A DNA stretch of 64,000 nt from CAIWHR01 sp963788185 (GCA_963788185.1 CAWBGE010000013.1:62001-126000), one strand, 5' to 3'. Positions 8,821 through 17,457 are shown, numbered from the stretch's first letter. Made by a program: numbers and translations. The notes: a model not told the origin generated them from the sequence alone.

Positions 8821-10646
8821 GCCGGCGTTCGGCGCGGGCCGCGGTGCTGATGGCGTGGGTGTTGGCGTCGGCGGTGCTCCTGCCGGCCCCGGCGATCGCG
8901 CAGCAGGGCGCGAGCTGGGCCGACCCGGCAAAGGTGATTCGCGTGATGTTTCCGGTGGCGGAGACCGGCTTCGATCCGCAGGCAACGTCGGACCTCTACT
9001 CGGGCCACGTCGAACGCGCGATCTTCGAAACCCTCTACGTCTACGACTACCTCGCGCGCCCGTACCGGATGGTCCCCAGCCTCGCCGCCGCGATGCCGGA
9101 AATCTCGGCCGACGGGCGGGTGTGGACGATACGCATCAGGCCCGGCATTCACTTCGCAGACGATCCCGCGTTCAGGGGCCTGCGACGCGAGCTGACCGCC
9201 CACGATGTCGTCTATTCGTGGAAGCGGCTCCTCGATCCGAGGATCCGCTCGCCGTATCTGTGGTACCTCGACGGCAAGCTCGAGGGCGCCGCGCCGGTGC
9301 TGGCGAAGGCGAAGGCAGCGGGCAAGCTCGACTACGATCTCGAGATCCCGGGCCTGAAAGCCATCGACCGCTACACGCTGCGCGTGCAGCTCGTCGAGCC
9401 CGATTACGTTCTGCAGGGCTACATGTCGCACAGCGCGATGTCGATCGTCGCGCGCGAAGTGATCGAAGCGTACGGCGATGCGAGCGGCTGGGCGATGGCG
9501 AACCCGGTCGGCACGGGCCCCTTTCGCCTGGCGCAGTGGCGACGCGGGCAGAAGATCACGCTGGAGGCGAACCCGGGCTACCGCGACGTCCGCCTGTCCG
9601 TCGCCGGCGCGGAACCCGGTGACCGCGCCCTGGTGGCGGCGATGCAGGGCAAGCGATTGCCGCAGGTCGGTCGGGTCGAGATCTCGATCATCGAGGAGTC
9701 GAACCCGCAGCTGCTCGCGTTCAACAGCGGCGAGCTGGAGTATGCCAATGTTCCCTCCGACCTCATCGCGAATGTGCTGGACCCGGGGAACCGCCTCAGG
9801 AAGACCTACGCGGACCAGCAGGTGGTGCTGCATCGAACCACGCAGCCCGCGCTCGCGTACACGTACTTCAACATCGAGGATGCCGTGCTGGGCGGCTACG
9901 CGCCGGAGCGAATCGCGCTGCGGCGCGCGATCATCATGGGCTTCAATGTCGACGAGCTGATCCGTGTCTGGTACCAGGGACAGGCGCTGCCGGCGACGCA
10001 GCCGATACCTCCCGGCGTCGCGGGGCACAGCACGGGATTCGTGGCGCGCCAGCCCTTTGACCCGGTCGCGGCGCGAATGCTCCTCGACAGGTTCGGCTAT
10101 CGCGACCGCGACGGCGACGGCTTCCGCGAACTGCCCGACGGAACGCCCCTCGTCCTGACGATGGGCTCGTCGACCGCCGGGCGCGACCGCGAACGCGACG
10201 AACTGTGGAAGAAGAACATGACGGCGATCGGCGTCCGGCTCGACTTCGTCAAGCAGAAGTGGCCGGATCTGCTCAAGATGGGGCGGGCGGGGAAGCTGCA
10301 GATGTGGCCGGTCGGCTGGATCACGCAGTACGGCGAGGGCGATGCGTTCATGCAGTTGCTGTACGGCCGCAACATCGGGCAGTCGAACTACTCGCGCTTC
10401 TCGCGCGCCGACTACGATGCCCTGTACCGGCAGAGCAAGACGATTCCGGACGGCCCCGAGCGCGACGCGCTGTACCGGACGATGGCGAAGATCGTCGCCG
10501 CATACAACCCGTGGGATCTGGGCGTCTACCGCATCGAGAATACGCTGGTGCGGCCCTGGCTCGTCGGTTACAAGAAGCACGTCTACTGGGAGCATCCGTG
10601 GCTCTACCATGACGTCGACGTCGCGCGCAAAGGCGCGGCCCGATAG
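8817..10646 (+). CDS. ABC transporter substrate-binding protein, family 5 (second of tandem pair)
   Basis: 609-residue SBP_bac_5 receptor, a diverged tandem duplicate of the upstream gene with the same length. ATG 8817 overlaps the upstream TGA. A signal peptide (VLMAWVLASAVLLPAPAIAQ) precedes the mature start DPAKVIRVMFPVAETGFDPQ, which parallels its neighbour. Shared blocks include EISADGR, IHFADDPAF, YGDASGWAMANPVGTGP and LWKKNM. Differences concentrate in ligand-pocket stretches such as QSNYSRFSRADYDALY, so the pair probably binds related but distinct ligands. No transporter genes follow; a 431-base gap comes next. Confidence 0.88.
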   Translation: MSRRSARAAVLMAWVLASAVLLPAPAIAQQGASWADPAKVIRVMFPVAETGFDPQATSDLYSGHVERAIFETLYVYDYLARPYRMVPSLAAAMPEISADGRVWTIRIRPGIHFADDPAFRGLRRELTAHDVVYSWKRLLDPRIRSPYLWYLDGKLEGAAPVLAKAKAAGKLDYDLEIPGLKAIDRYTLRVQLVEPDYVLQGYMSHSAMSIVAREVIEAYGDASGWAMANPVGTGPFRLAQWRRGQKITLEANPGYRDVRLSVAGAEPGDRALVAAMQGKRLPQVGRVEISIIEESNPQLLAFNSGELEYANVPSDLIANVLDPGNRLRKTYADQQVVLHRTTQPALAYTYFNIEDAVLGGYAPERIALRRAIIMGFNVDELIRVWYQGQALPATQPIPPGVAGHSTGFVARQPFDPVAARMLLDRFGYRDRDGDGFRELPDGTPLVLTMGSSTAGRDRERDELWKKNMTAIGVRLDFVKQKWPDLLKMGRAGKLQMWPVGWITQYGEGDAFMQLLYGRNIGQSNYSRFSRADYDALYRQSKTIPDGPERDALYRTMAKIVAAYNPWDLGVYRIENTLVRPWLVGYKKHVYWEHPWLYHDVDVARKGAAR

Positions 10647-11077
10647 CCGGGCACACGCGCCGAGGGCGCCGGATGCCAAGGACTGCGCTCCACGCCACAA
10701 GGCGTGAACATTTGTCGGGTCCGCTGTTGCCTTCCGCTTGTTGCCTCGACGGCGACGGCGTAACATCGGCCAGCAAGCACAAAGAACGTCGAGGGACCAT
10801 GACACACGCGCACATTCAATTTCCGCTCTCTGCCGATCAGGCAGACGGGGTGGTCGTGCGCGTCGCCGGCATTCCGTTCGGAATGTCGGATCCGGTGCTC
10901 ACGGTCCGCACCCCGTCCTGCCGCGGCAAGTTGCGGTAAGCGTCCGCCGGGTTCCCCCGCCGGATGGCAGGCGGGAACCGAAACAGCAACAACAGCCGTC
11001 GTTTCCCCGCCTGTTTCCTGCACCGCGATTGCGGTGCGTAGCCGCTTTGCGGCGCTGAGAAACGAACAGGTTTGATC
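10647..11077 (+). other. 431-base leader region upstream of MFS gene: small ORF plus hairpins
   Basis: No established gene. The first 150 bases hold nothing recognisable. A possible 46-codon ORF lies at 10799-10939. It is followed by a run of potential hairpins up to the start of the transporter gene: GGTTCCC (10950-10956) with GGGAACC (10973-10979), GAAACAG (10980-10986) with CTGTTTC (11011-11017), GCACCGC (11020-11026) with GCGGTGC (11031-11037), and GCCGC (11041-11045) with GCGGC (11049-11053). None is followed by a T run, so terminators are unlikely and a structured 5' leader is more plausible. Confidence 0.4.
10799..10939 (+). CDS. Possible small leader peptide, 46 residues
   Basis: ATG 10799 is preceded by GAGGGA at 10791-10796, a passable though close ribosome binding site. 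The product starts MTHAHIQFPLSADQADG and ends PSCRGKLR. It resembles nothing I know. Its position just before a series of hairpins and an exporter gene would suit a leader peptide in translational attenuation, but it could equally be a chance reading frame in GC-rich DNA. Confidence 0.22.
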   Translation: MTHAHIQFPLSADQADGVVVRVAGIPFGMSDPVLTVRTPSCRGKLR

Positions 11078-12352
11078 ATGGCCAGAGTGTCGAGACAAGT
11101 CGGAAGGTACTTCGGGGGCCTGTGGCGCCGCCCGGATTTCCTGCGCCTGTGGACGTCGATGACGATCACGTCGTTCGGCGCGCAGATCACCAATCTCGCG
11201 TTGCCGCTGACGGCCGCGGTGCTGTTGCAGGCGACGCCGATGCAGATGGGCGTGCTGATCGCGCTCGAGACGCTGCCGTTCGCGCTGGTGTCGTTGCACG
11301 CCGGGGTGCTGCTCGACCGCGTGCGCAAGCTGCCGATCGTCATTCTCTCCGACGTCGGGCGCGGCATCTCGCTGCTCGCCCTGCCGCTGGCGGCGTTCAC
11401 CGACCTGCTGTCGATCGAAATCCTCTACGCCGTCGGCTTTCTGTGCGGCGTCCAGAATGTCGTCGGGGGTGCGGCGTATCAGGTGCTGCTCGCGCAGATG
11501 GCAGGGCGCAAGCGCCTCGTCGAGGCGAATGCCAAGATCACGCTGGGCGAGACCTCGGCGGCACTCGTCGGCCCCGGCCTCGCGGGGGGATTGATACAGA
11601 TCCTGACGGCGCCTTTCGCGATCGTCATCGATGCGCTGACGTTCTTTCTGTCCGCGCTGCTCCTGCGTCGCATCCGTGCGCCGAGCGACGTGCCGCACGC
11701 GGGTCCGCGGCAATCGGTCGGCGCGGAGATCGCGGAAGGGCTGAAGCTCGTGCGCGACAACCGCACGCTGCTGGCGTTGGCCTGGCTCGCGGGCCTGTGG
11801 CAGCTGTTGCACCACATGCAGCTCGCCGTGCTGATCCTGTTCGCGACGCGCGACCTCGGATTGTCGGCCGGGGCGATCGGCATCACCTACGCCTTCGGCG
11901 GACTGGGCTGCGTGCTGGCGGCAGCGTCCGCGGAGCGCCTCTCGGCGCGGCTCGGGGTGGGGCCGGTGATCATCTACGGCCTGCTGTTCACCGCGATCGC
12001 TTGGCAGGCGTTCGGGCTCATCAGTGGCTCGGTCGCATTCGCCACATTGGCGCTCGGCATCGCGATGCTGACGTTCGACTTCGGCGGCGTGCTGTTCGGC
12101 ATCAACTACCTGGCGCTGCGGCAGGCGATCACGCCCGATCGCCTGCTCGGCCGGATGACGGCGACGATGCGCTTCCTGACCGTTGCCGCCGCCCCGCTGG
12201 GTTCGTTCGCCGGCGGCGCACTGGCGACGGCGATCGGCTTGCGCAACACGCTGCTCACCGTCGGCGTGCTCGGGCTCGCGCTGGCCGCGGGTGCGATCGC
12301 ATGGTCGCCGGTGCGCCGGCATCACCGGCTGCCCGGCGTGGCGAGCGATTGA
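11078..12352 (+). CDS. MFS transporter (MFS_3 / enterobactin-exporter-like)
   Basis: Inner-membrane major facilitator permease of the MFS_3 type, 424 residues with about twelve hydrophobic segments, the usual size for drug or siderophore exporters. The N-terminus (FLRLWTSMTITSFGAQITNL) and the segment ETLPFALVSLHAGVLLDRVR are typical of this subfamily. ATG 11078 was preferred over an in-frame TTG two codons earlier; an AGG lies eight bases upstream. It follows a structured leader region that may control its translation. Substrate unknown. Confidence 0.82.
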   Translation: MARVSRQVGRYFGGLWRRPDFLRLWTSMTITSFGAQITNLALPLTAAVLLQATPMQMGVLIALETLPFALVSLHAGVLLDRVRKLPIVILSDVGRGISLLALPLAAFTDLLSIEILYAVGFLCGVQNVVGGAAYQVLLAQMAGRKRLVEANAKITLGETSAALVGPGLAGGLIQILTAPFAIVIDALTFFLSALLLRRIRAPSDVPHAGPRQSVGAEIAEGLKLVRDNRTLLALAWLAGLWQLLHHMQLAVLILFATRDLGLSAGAIGITYAFGGLGCVLAAASAERLSARLGVGPVIIYGLLFTAIAWQAFGLISGSVAFATLALGIAMLTFDFGGVLFGINYLALRQAITPDRLLGRMTATMRFLTVAAAPLGSFAGGALATAIGLRNTLLTVGVLGLALAAGAIAWSPVRRHHRLPGVASD

Positions 12353-12374
12353 CGCCGTGAGCTCCCTTCACTGC

Positions 12375-13073
12375 ATGGGGCGTGCTGCTGTCGCGGGCGT
12401 CGTGGTTGTCATCCTCGGCGCCTGCGATGCGGTCACGAGCGCGGCGCAACGTGCGGGCGTGGTGCCGACGTTCGAGCAGCACTGTGCGAAGGCGCTGCCG
12501 CCGACGCGCGTCGACGTTGCCGCGGTTCCCGTGACCTACGCGACCGACGACACCCGTCCCTACGCCGAGCTGACGCGGATGGGCGTCGAAGCGGGGGAAG
12601 GCGAGCGCGTGATCGGGCTGACACGTGCGCGGATCAGTCACAGCGCATCGATCGCTGTCGCCGGCATCGAGGATCCGCGATCGAGGCAGGTGTGCGTGCG
12701 TCCGGAAATCGAGGTCCGGCTGTCGATGGTCCCGATGACCGTCTACGTCGGTCGCGAGTTCCGCGGCGACGAGTGCAAGCGGGAAGCGATCATGGAGCAC
12801 GAGCGCAGGCACGTCGCCGTGTATCGCGACTACCTCGCCGAAGTCGTGGTGGAAGTGCGCGACGAGATCACTCGCGCCTACGGCAACGTCGTGATGCATT
12901 TCGCGGGTCGCGATCAGGCGCAGCATGAAATCGAGACGGCGCTGACCGGCTACCTCGATCCGATCCTGCAGAGGAGCACGCGGGAGCTGAAATCGCGCCA
13001 GGCCGACGTCGACACGCCGGCCGAATACGCGCGCGTCGCCGCCGCCTGCGGCGGCATCGCGGTGTTCGAATGA
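12375..13073 (+). CDS. Putative lipoprotein with HERRH (HExxH) motif
   Basis: 232-residue exported protein. The N-terminus MGRAAVAGVVVVILGAC is a lipoprotein signal with lipobox LGAC and lipidated Cys17. The C-terminal half contains MEHERRHVAVYRDYLAEV with H142-E143-x-x-H146, the zinc-ligand signature of metallopeptidases, in a layout like secreted DUF922-type predicted proteases. Three further cysteines (C37, C107, C134) could form a disulfide in the periplasm. ATG 12375 gives the cleanest signal; a GTG at 12357 is the alternative. The gene starts shortly after the MFS stop and could be co-transcribed. Peptidase activity is an inference. Confidence 0.55.
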   Translation: MGRAAVAGVVVVILGACDAVTSAAQRAGVVPTFEQHCAKALPPTRVDVAAVPVTYATDDTRPYAELTRMGVEAGEGERVIGLTRARISHSASIAVAGIEDPRSRQVCVRPEIEVRLSMVPMTVYVGREFRGDECKREAIMEHERRHVAVYRDYLAEVVVEVRDEITRAYGNVVMHFAGRDQAQHEIETALTGYLDPILQRSTRELKSRQADVDTPAEYARVAAACGGIAVFE

Positions 13074-13086
13074 GCGGCGCGAACAC

Positions 13087-13252
13087 TAGTACCGCGACCC
13101 ATAAATTTCGCTATGTTCGAGCCGCCCCGCATCGTCATCGGCATTGTCGCTCATCCTCGCAATAGCACGGGCTATTGCTGCGGTTCGCTTCGCGCCGCTG
13201 ACGCGCGGATGCGCCTCTCGGCATGTACGCAAACTTATGGGTCGCGGTACTA
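13087..13252. mobile_element. MITE-like element with 16-bp terminal inverted repeats and TA target duplication
   Basis: TAGTACCGCGACCCATAA at 13087-13104 is repeated perfectly inverted at 13235-13252. Allowing one mismatch the match extends three to four bases inward. Reading the outer TA pairs as a target duplication leaves a 162-bp element (13089-13250) with terminal repeats GTACCGCGACCCATAA. TA duplication is the hallmark of the IS630/Tc1 superfamily. The interior has no coding capacity; it contains a perfect 8-bp hairpin, GCAATAGC (13159-13166) and GCTATTGC (13171-13178), with loop ACGG. It lies between convergent genes, and its right TA forms part of the TAG stop codon of the aminotransferase gene. 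A non-autonomous element is the best reading. Confidence 0.65.
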
Positions 13253-14572
13253 CGTCAGCGCGTGGTTCAGCGCCTGCTCGAGCCGGGCGAGGCCTTCGAG
13301 CATCTCGTCGAGGCTGATCACCAGCGACGGGGCGATACGGACGACATCCGGTCCGGCGACCAGCAGCAGCAGGCCGTATTCGCCTGCGGCCTTGACGACG
13401 TCCATCGCCTTGCCCTGCCACTTTGCTTCGAGTTCGCAACCGATCCACACGCCTTCGCCGCGCAACTCCGAGAACACGCGGCGCCGCGCGTTGATGGCCT
13501 TCAGGCCCTCGATGAACAGCGCGTGGCGGGCCTTGACCCCGTCCAGCACTTCGACGGTGTTGATGACATCGAATACGGCGCCGGCGACCGCGCACGCGAG
13601 CGGGTTGCCGCCGTAGGTGGTGCCGTGGACGCCGACCGAGAACGCACGCGCGACCTCGGTGGTCGTCAGCATCGCTCCGATGGGAAAGCCGCCGCCCAGC
13701 CCCTTGGCGCTGGTCAGGATGTCGGGCGTGACGCCCTTCTGCATGTACGAGAACAGCGCGCCGGTCCGCCCCATGCCGCTCTGGATCTCGTCGAGGATCA
13801 GCAGCGCGCCGTGCTCGGTGCAGAGCCGGCGCGCGGCCTGCAGGAACTCGGGCGTGCCCGGGATCATGCCGCCCTCGCCCTGCATGGGTTCGAGGATGAC
13901 CGCGCAGATGTCGGCGCCATGGGCGGCAAATTCGGCTTCGAGCGCGGCGATGTCGTTGTACGGCAGGTGGTCGAAACCCGCGGGGTTCGGTCCGAAGCCG
14001 CTGGCGTATTTTTCCTGCCCGCCGGCGGTGACGGTGAACAGCGTCCGGCCGTGGAAGGCGTTCAGCGTCGACACCACGCGCATCTTGTGCGGGCCGAAGC
14101 GATCGTGGGCGTAGCGGCGCGCGAGCTTCAACGCGGCCTCGTTGGCCTCGGCACCCGAGTTGCAGAAGAACACCCGCTCGGCGAACGTGGTGTCGGTCAG
14201 CCGCTTGGCGAGCCGCAGCGCCGGCTCGTTCGTGTACCAGTTGGAGACATGCCAGAGCGTGCCCGCCTGCTCGGTGATGGCCTTGACCATCACGGGGTGG
14301 CAATGGCCCAGCGCCGTGACGGCGACACCGGCGCCGAAGTCGATGTACATCCGCCCTGCCTGGTCCCAGACGCGCGAACCCTCGCCGCGCACGGGAACGA
14401 ATGGCGCCGGCGCGAAGCAGGGCACCATCACTTCGTCGAACAGCGCACGGGTGACCGGCAGCGTGGCGGCAGAGCTGGGTGTGGCGACGTCGCGCCGGGC
14501 GGTGGCGGAGACGATCTGCTGGGCGGCGACGGAGAGCGGTGGCATGGCGGCGGGAACGGGCGTGGAGACCAT
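13250..14572 (-). CDS. Class III aminotransferase, acetylornithine type (ArgD-like)
   Basis: PLP-dependent aminotransferase, 440 residues, closest in pattern to acetylornithine/succinylornithine aminotransferases. Motifs: YIDFGAGVAVTALGHCHP, FCNSGAEANEAALKLARRYA, ILDEIQSGMGRTGALF, and the Schiff-base lysine in TSAKGLGGGFPIGA. The N-terminus is about 35 residues longer than standard ArgD. ATG 14572 was chosen; a GTG at 14584 overlapping the TGA of the upstream ridA gene (GTGA) is an equally good coupled start. The stop codon TAG (13252-13250) is built by the target TA and first base of the MITE-like element. RidA next door protects PLP enzymes from 2-aminoacrylate, a sensible partner. Confidence 0.85.
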   Translation of the reverse strand: MVSTPVPAAMPPLSVAAQQIVSATARRDVATPSSAATLPVTRALFDEVMVPCFAPAPFVPVRGEGSRVWDQAGRMYIDFGAGVAVTALGHCHPVMVKAITEQAGTLWHVSNWYTNEPALRLAKRLTDTTFAERVFFCNSGAEANEAALKLARRYAHDRFGPHKMRVVSTLNAFHGRTLFTVTAGGQEKYASGFGPNPAGFDHLPYNDIAALEAEFAAHGADICAVILEPMQGEGGMIPGTPEFLQAARRLCTEHGALLILDEIQSGMGRTGALFSYMQKGVTPDILTSAKGLGGGFPIGAMLTTTEVARAFSVGVHGTTYGGNPLACAVAGAVFDVINTVEVLDGVKARHALFIEGLKAINARRRVFSELRGEGVWIGCELEAKWQGKAMDVVKAAGEYGLLLLVAGPDVVRIAPSLVISLDEMLEGLARLEQALNHALT

Positions 14573-14580
14573 CGCAGGCG

Positions 14581-14943
14581 TCACGCGGATGCTGTTGCGG
14601 CGACGACCTGGATCTCCACCTTGTACTCGGGCGCCGCCAGGTTGGCCTGGACCGTTGCGCGCGCCGGTGTGTGCCCGGGCAGCACCCAGGATTCCCACAC
14701 CGCATTGAGCGCCGGAAAATCCTTCATGTCGGGCAGGTAGATGGTCGCCGAGAGGATGCGCGTCTTGTCCGATCCGGCCTCCGCGAGCAGCGCATCGATC
14801 TGCGCCAGCACCTGTTGCGTCTGGCCGGTGATGTCGGCCTTGGGGTCGGCTGCGACCTGCCCCGCGAGGTACGCAGTGCCCGATGCACGGTTGATCACAA
14901 GTTCCGACAGGCGCTTGCCGACGTGGCGGCGTTCGATGGTCAT
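14581..14943 (-). CDS. RidA family enamine/imine deaminase
   Basis: 120-residue cytoplasmic protein of the RidA/YjgF family, which hydrolyses reactive enamines and imines released by PLP enzymes. Recognised by YLAGQVAADPKADITGQTQQ, the central ILSATIYLPDMKDFPALNAVW and the C-terminal PARATVQANLAAPEYKVEIQ with the family's conserved arginine. The length is typical (about 120-130). Its TGA overlaps a potential GTG start of the aminotransferase gene, so the two form an operon. No conventional ribosome binding site is obvious before ATG 14943. Confidence 0.88.
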   Translation of the reverse strand: MTIERRHVGKRLSELVINRASGTAYLAGQVAADPKADITGQTQQVLAQIDALLAEAGSDKTRILSATIYLPDMKDFPALNAVWESWVLPGHTPARATVQANLAAPEYKVEIQVVAATASA

Positions 14944-15036
14944 GGTGCTATCCTGAGTGCGGCGCGCACGGTCGGCGCGGACGAGGAGGATTGTAAGCGA
15001 AATGACGCCGCGGCTTGCCCTGACGACTTGATCGTT

Positions 15037-16029
15037 TCAGTCCACCTTGGCGCCGGACAGTTTCACGATTCGCGCGTATTTCGTCATCTCGCGGCCGATG
15101 AACTGGGCGAACTCCTGCGGCGAGTTGGGGGCCGGTTCCACGCCCAGCAGCAGCAGTCGCTCGCGCACGTCCGGCGCATTGAGGATCCGCGTGACCTCGC
15201 TGTTCCAGCGCGCGACGATGTCCGGGGGCGTGCCGGCGGGGGCGAGCAATCCGAACCAGGTCGTGATGTCGAACCCGGGCAGGCCTGCTTCGGCGAGCGT
15301 CGGCAGATCGGGCGCGAGTTTCGAGCGTTGCGCCGTCGTCACCGCCAGTGCCTTGAGTTTTCCGGCCTTGACCTGCGGCGTCGAACTCGCGAGGTTGTCG
15401 AACATCAGCTGCGTGTCCCCCGCGAGCAGCGCCTGCATCGCCGGCGCCGCACCCTTGAACGGCACGTGCAGCATGTCGGCGCCGGTTTCGGCCTTGAACA
15501 GCTCACCGGCGAGATGGCCTGCGCTGCCGTTGCTGCCGGAGCCGAAGGCGAGCTTGCCCGGATTCGCCTTGGCGTAGGCGATGAACTCCCTGGCCGAATT
15601 GACGGGCAGCACGGGATTCACCACCAGCACGTTGGGCGTGACCGCCACCAGCGAGATCGGCGCGAAGTCCTTGACCGCGTCGTAGGGCATCTTCGGATAC
15701 AGACTGGGATTGACGGCGTGCGTCGACAACGCGCCCATGACTACCGTGTATCCATCCGGCGCCGACTTGGCGACGAGGTCCGCGCCGATGTTGCCGCCCG
15801 CGCCGGGCCGGTTGTCGACCACGACATTCTGTCCCCAGGCTTCGGTCAGCTTTTGCGCAATCGTGCGGCCGACGGCATCCAGAGGCCCTCCCGGAGGGAA
15901 GGGGATGACCAGCCGAACCGGCTTCGACGGAAAGGACTGCGCCTGGGCGGTTGGGGCCGCGACGGACGCGACGAGCGCACATGCGGCGAGGGTCAGCAGC
16001 GCGGGACGAAGCAGGCGAGGGATCGACAT
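15037..16029 (-). CDS. Tripartite tricarboxylate transporter receptor, Bug/TctC family
   Basis: Periplasmic solute receptor of the Bug family, 330 residues, a group greatly expanded in Burkholderiales. Signal peptide: MSIPRLLRPALLTLAACALV ending at AQAQ. Family landmarks: FPSKPVRLVIPFPPGGPLDA, VVVDNRPGAGGNIGADLVAK, ALSTHAVNPSLYPKMPYD and HVPFKGAAPAMQALLAGD. Most Bug genes are orphans without TctAB, as here. ATG 16029 gives a complete signal peptide; an upstream in-frame extension lacks one. Ligand likely a carboxylate but unknown. Confidence 0.9.
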   Translation of the reverse strand: MSIPRLLRPALLTLAACALVASVAAPTAQAQSFPSKPVRLVIPFPPGGPLDAVGRTIAQKLTEAWGQNVVVDNRPGAGGNIGADLVAKSAPDGYTVVMGALSTHAVNPSLYPKMPYDAVKDFAPISLVAVTPNVLVVNPVLPVNSAREFIAYAKANPGKLAFGSGSNGSAGHLAGELFKAETGADMLHVPFKGAAPAMQALLAGDTQLMFDNLASSTPQVKAGKLKALAVTTAQRSKLAPDLPTLAEAGLPGFDITTWFGLLAPAGTPPDIVARWNSEVTRILNAPDVRERLLLLGVEPAPNSPQEFAQFIGREMTKYARIVKLSGAKVD

Positions 16030-16119
16030 GGGAGGGTGTCGCGGGCGTCCCGCGCAGAGTGGGGATGGAAATCGAATCTTATCAGCCCGCAGGCACAGGG
16101 GCGTCAGCGTGTCGGTTCG

Positions 16120-16149
16120 TTGCCTGGTATGGGAAGCACGGCGCATAAT
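16120..16149 (+). promoter_or_regulatory. Probable sigma70 promoter of the RND efflux pair
   Basis: TTGCCT (16120-16125) and CATAAT (16144-16149) are separated by 18 bases, a reasonable -35/-10 pair in this GC-rich background. The start of transcription would fall near 16156, leaving a leader of about 75 bases before ATG 16231. Prediction by eye only. Confidence 0.4.
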
Positions 16150-16230
16150 TCGCGCCTTACCCGGTGGCGTCGGCACGGCGTGCGCTGGTCTTGTTCAGAG
16201 TGTCGTCTGCGCGGCCCGGCCGCTTCCAAA

Positions 16231-17442
16231 ATGAACAAAAGTGTCGTTGGCGTCTTCGTTGCGCTCAGTCTCGTCATCGCTGCCGGTGCTGGCTACTGGT
16301 TCGGGCAGAAGGCGCCGCCGACGCCGGGCGCATCCGCGACGACCGCTGCGCCGGTCGGCAAGGGCGCCGGTGGCCCTGGCGGCATGCCGGGAGGCGGCGC
16401 GGCGGTAGAGGCGGTCAAGGTTGCCAGCGCGCAGATCACGAAGTCGATCACCGCAGTCGGCAGCCTGCGGTCCGACGAGTCGATCACCGTCCGCCCCGAG
16501 GTCGCGGGCCGAATCGCGGCGATCGGATTCCAGGAAGGCCAGCGGGTGCCCAAGGGTGCCACGCTGCTTCGCCTCGACCCGGCCATTACGCAGGCCGAAG
16601 TGCAGCAGGCGCAAGCGAACCTGACGCTGGCCAAGGCGAAATACGAGCGGGCGATCGAGTTGCAGGGCAAGGGTTTCATCTCCGGCCAAGCCAAGGACGA
16701 GGCCGAGAACAATCTCAAGGTCGCGGAAGCGGGGTTGGCGCTGACGCAGGCAAAACTCGCCAAGACCGAGGTGAAGGCGCCATTCACGGGTGTCATCGGC
16801 TTGCGCGTGGTATCGGTCGGTGATTACGTGAAGGAGGGTGCCGACATCGTCAACCTCGAATCGATCGACGCGCTCAAGGTGGATTTCCGCGTGCCCGAAA
16901 TCTATCTCAAGCAGGTGACCGTCGGGCAGACGCTGGAAGTCAATCTCGACGCCCTGCCCGGCAAGACCTATGAAGGCAAGGTCTACGCGATCAATCCGCT
17001 CGTCGACGCCGCGGGTCGTGCCATCGTGATCCGGGCGCAGGTCAGGAACCAGGATACCGCGCTGCGGCCGGGCATGTTCGCGCGGGTCCGTCTGTTCACC
17101 AAGCTGCCGACCGAGGCGCTGGTGTTGCCGGAACAGGCTATGGTTCCGCAGGGCGACGAGCAGTTCGTCTTCCGGGTGATCGACGGCAAGGCAGTGCGCA
17201 CGAGAATCGAGGTGGGGCAACGCCGCGACGGCCAGGTCGAGATCGTCAGCGGGCTTGCCGCGGGCGATGTCGTGGTGAGCGCGGGCCAGCTCAAATTGCG
17301 CGACGGGATGCCGGTAGCCATCGCGGCGTCCGGCAACGGCGGATCGAAACCCGGAAGCGCGGCGCCGGCAGCCAAGGGCGACAACCTCGCGGCGCCCGCC
17401 AAGACGGATGCTCCGGCGCGCGGAACCGCGCCCCGGACCTGA
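16231..17442 (+). CDS. RND efflux periplasmic adaptor (membrane fusion protein)
   Basis: 403-residue adaptor linking an RND pump to an outer-membrane channel. A hydrophobic N-terminal segment (VVGVFVALSLVIAAGAGYWF) anchors it, followed by a Gly/Pro-rich linker. Then come the barrel-sandwich halves (RPEVAGRIAAIGFQEGQRVP and KTEVKAPFTGVIGLRVVSVG) around a coiled-coil hairpin rich in Ala, Gln and Lys (about residues 118-175), and a beta-barrel and membrane-proximal domain. The C-terminus has a 40-residue low-complexity Ala/Pro/Lys tail. The RND gene starts 15 bases after its stop. No outer-membrane factor gene follows, so TolC-like partner is elsewhere. Confidence 0.92.
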   Translation: MNKSVVGVFVALSLVIAAGAGYWFGQKAPPTPGASATTAAPVGKGAGGPGGMPGGGAAVEAVKVASAQITKSITAVGSLRSDESITVRPEVAGRIAAIGFQEGQRVPKGATLLRLDPAITQAEVQQAQANLTLAKAKYERAIELQGKGFISGQAKDEAENNLKVAEAGLALTQAKLAKTEVKAPFTGVIGLRVVSVGDYVKEGADIVNLESIDALKVDFRVPEIYLKQVTVGQTLEVNLDALPGKTYEGKVYAINPLVDAAGRAIVIRAQVRNQDTALRPGMFARVRLFTKLPTEALVLPEQAMVPQGDEQFVFRVIDGKAVRTRIEVGQRRDGQVEIVSGLAAGDVVVSAGQLKLRDGMPVAIAASGNGGSKPGSAAPAAKGDNLAAPAKTDAPARGTAPRT

Positions 17443-17457
17443 CGTCCAAGGAACACC

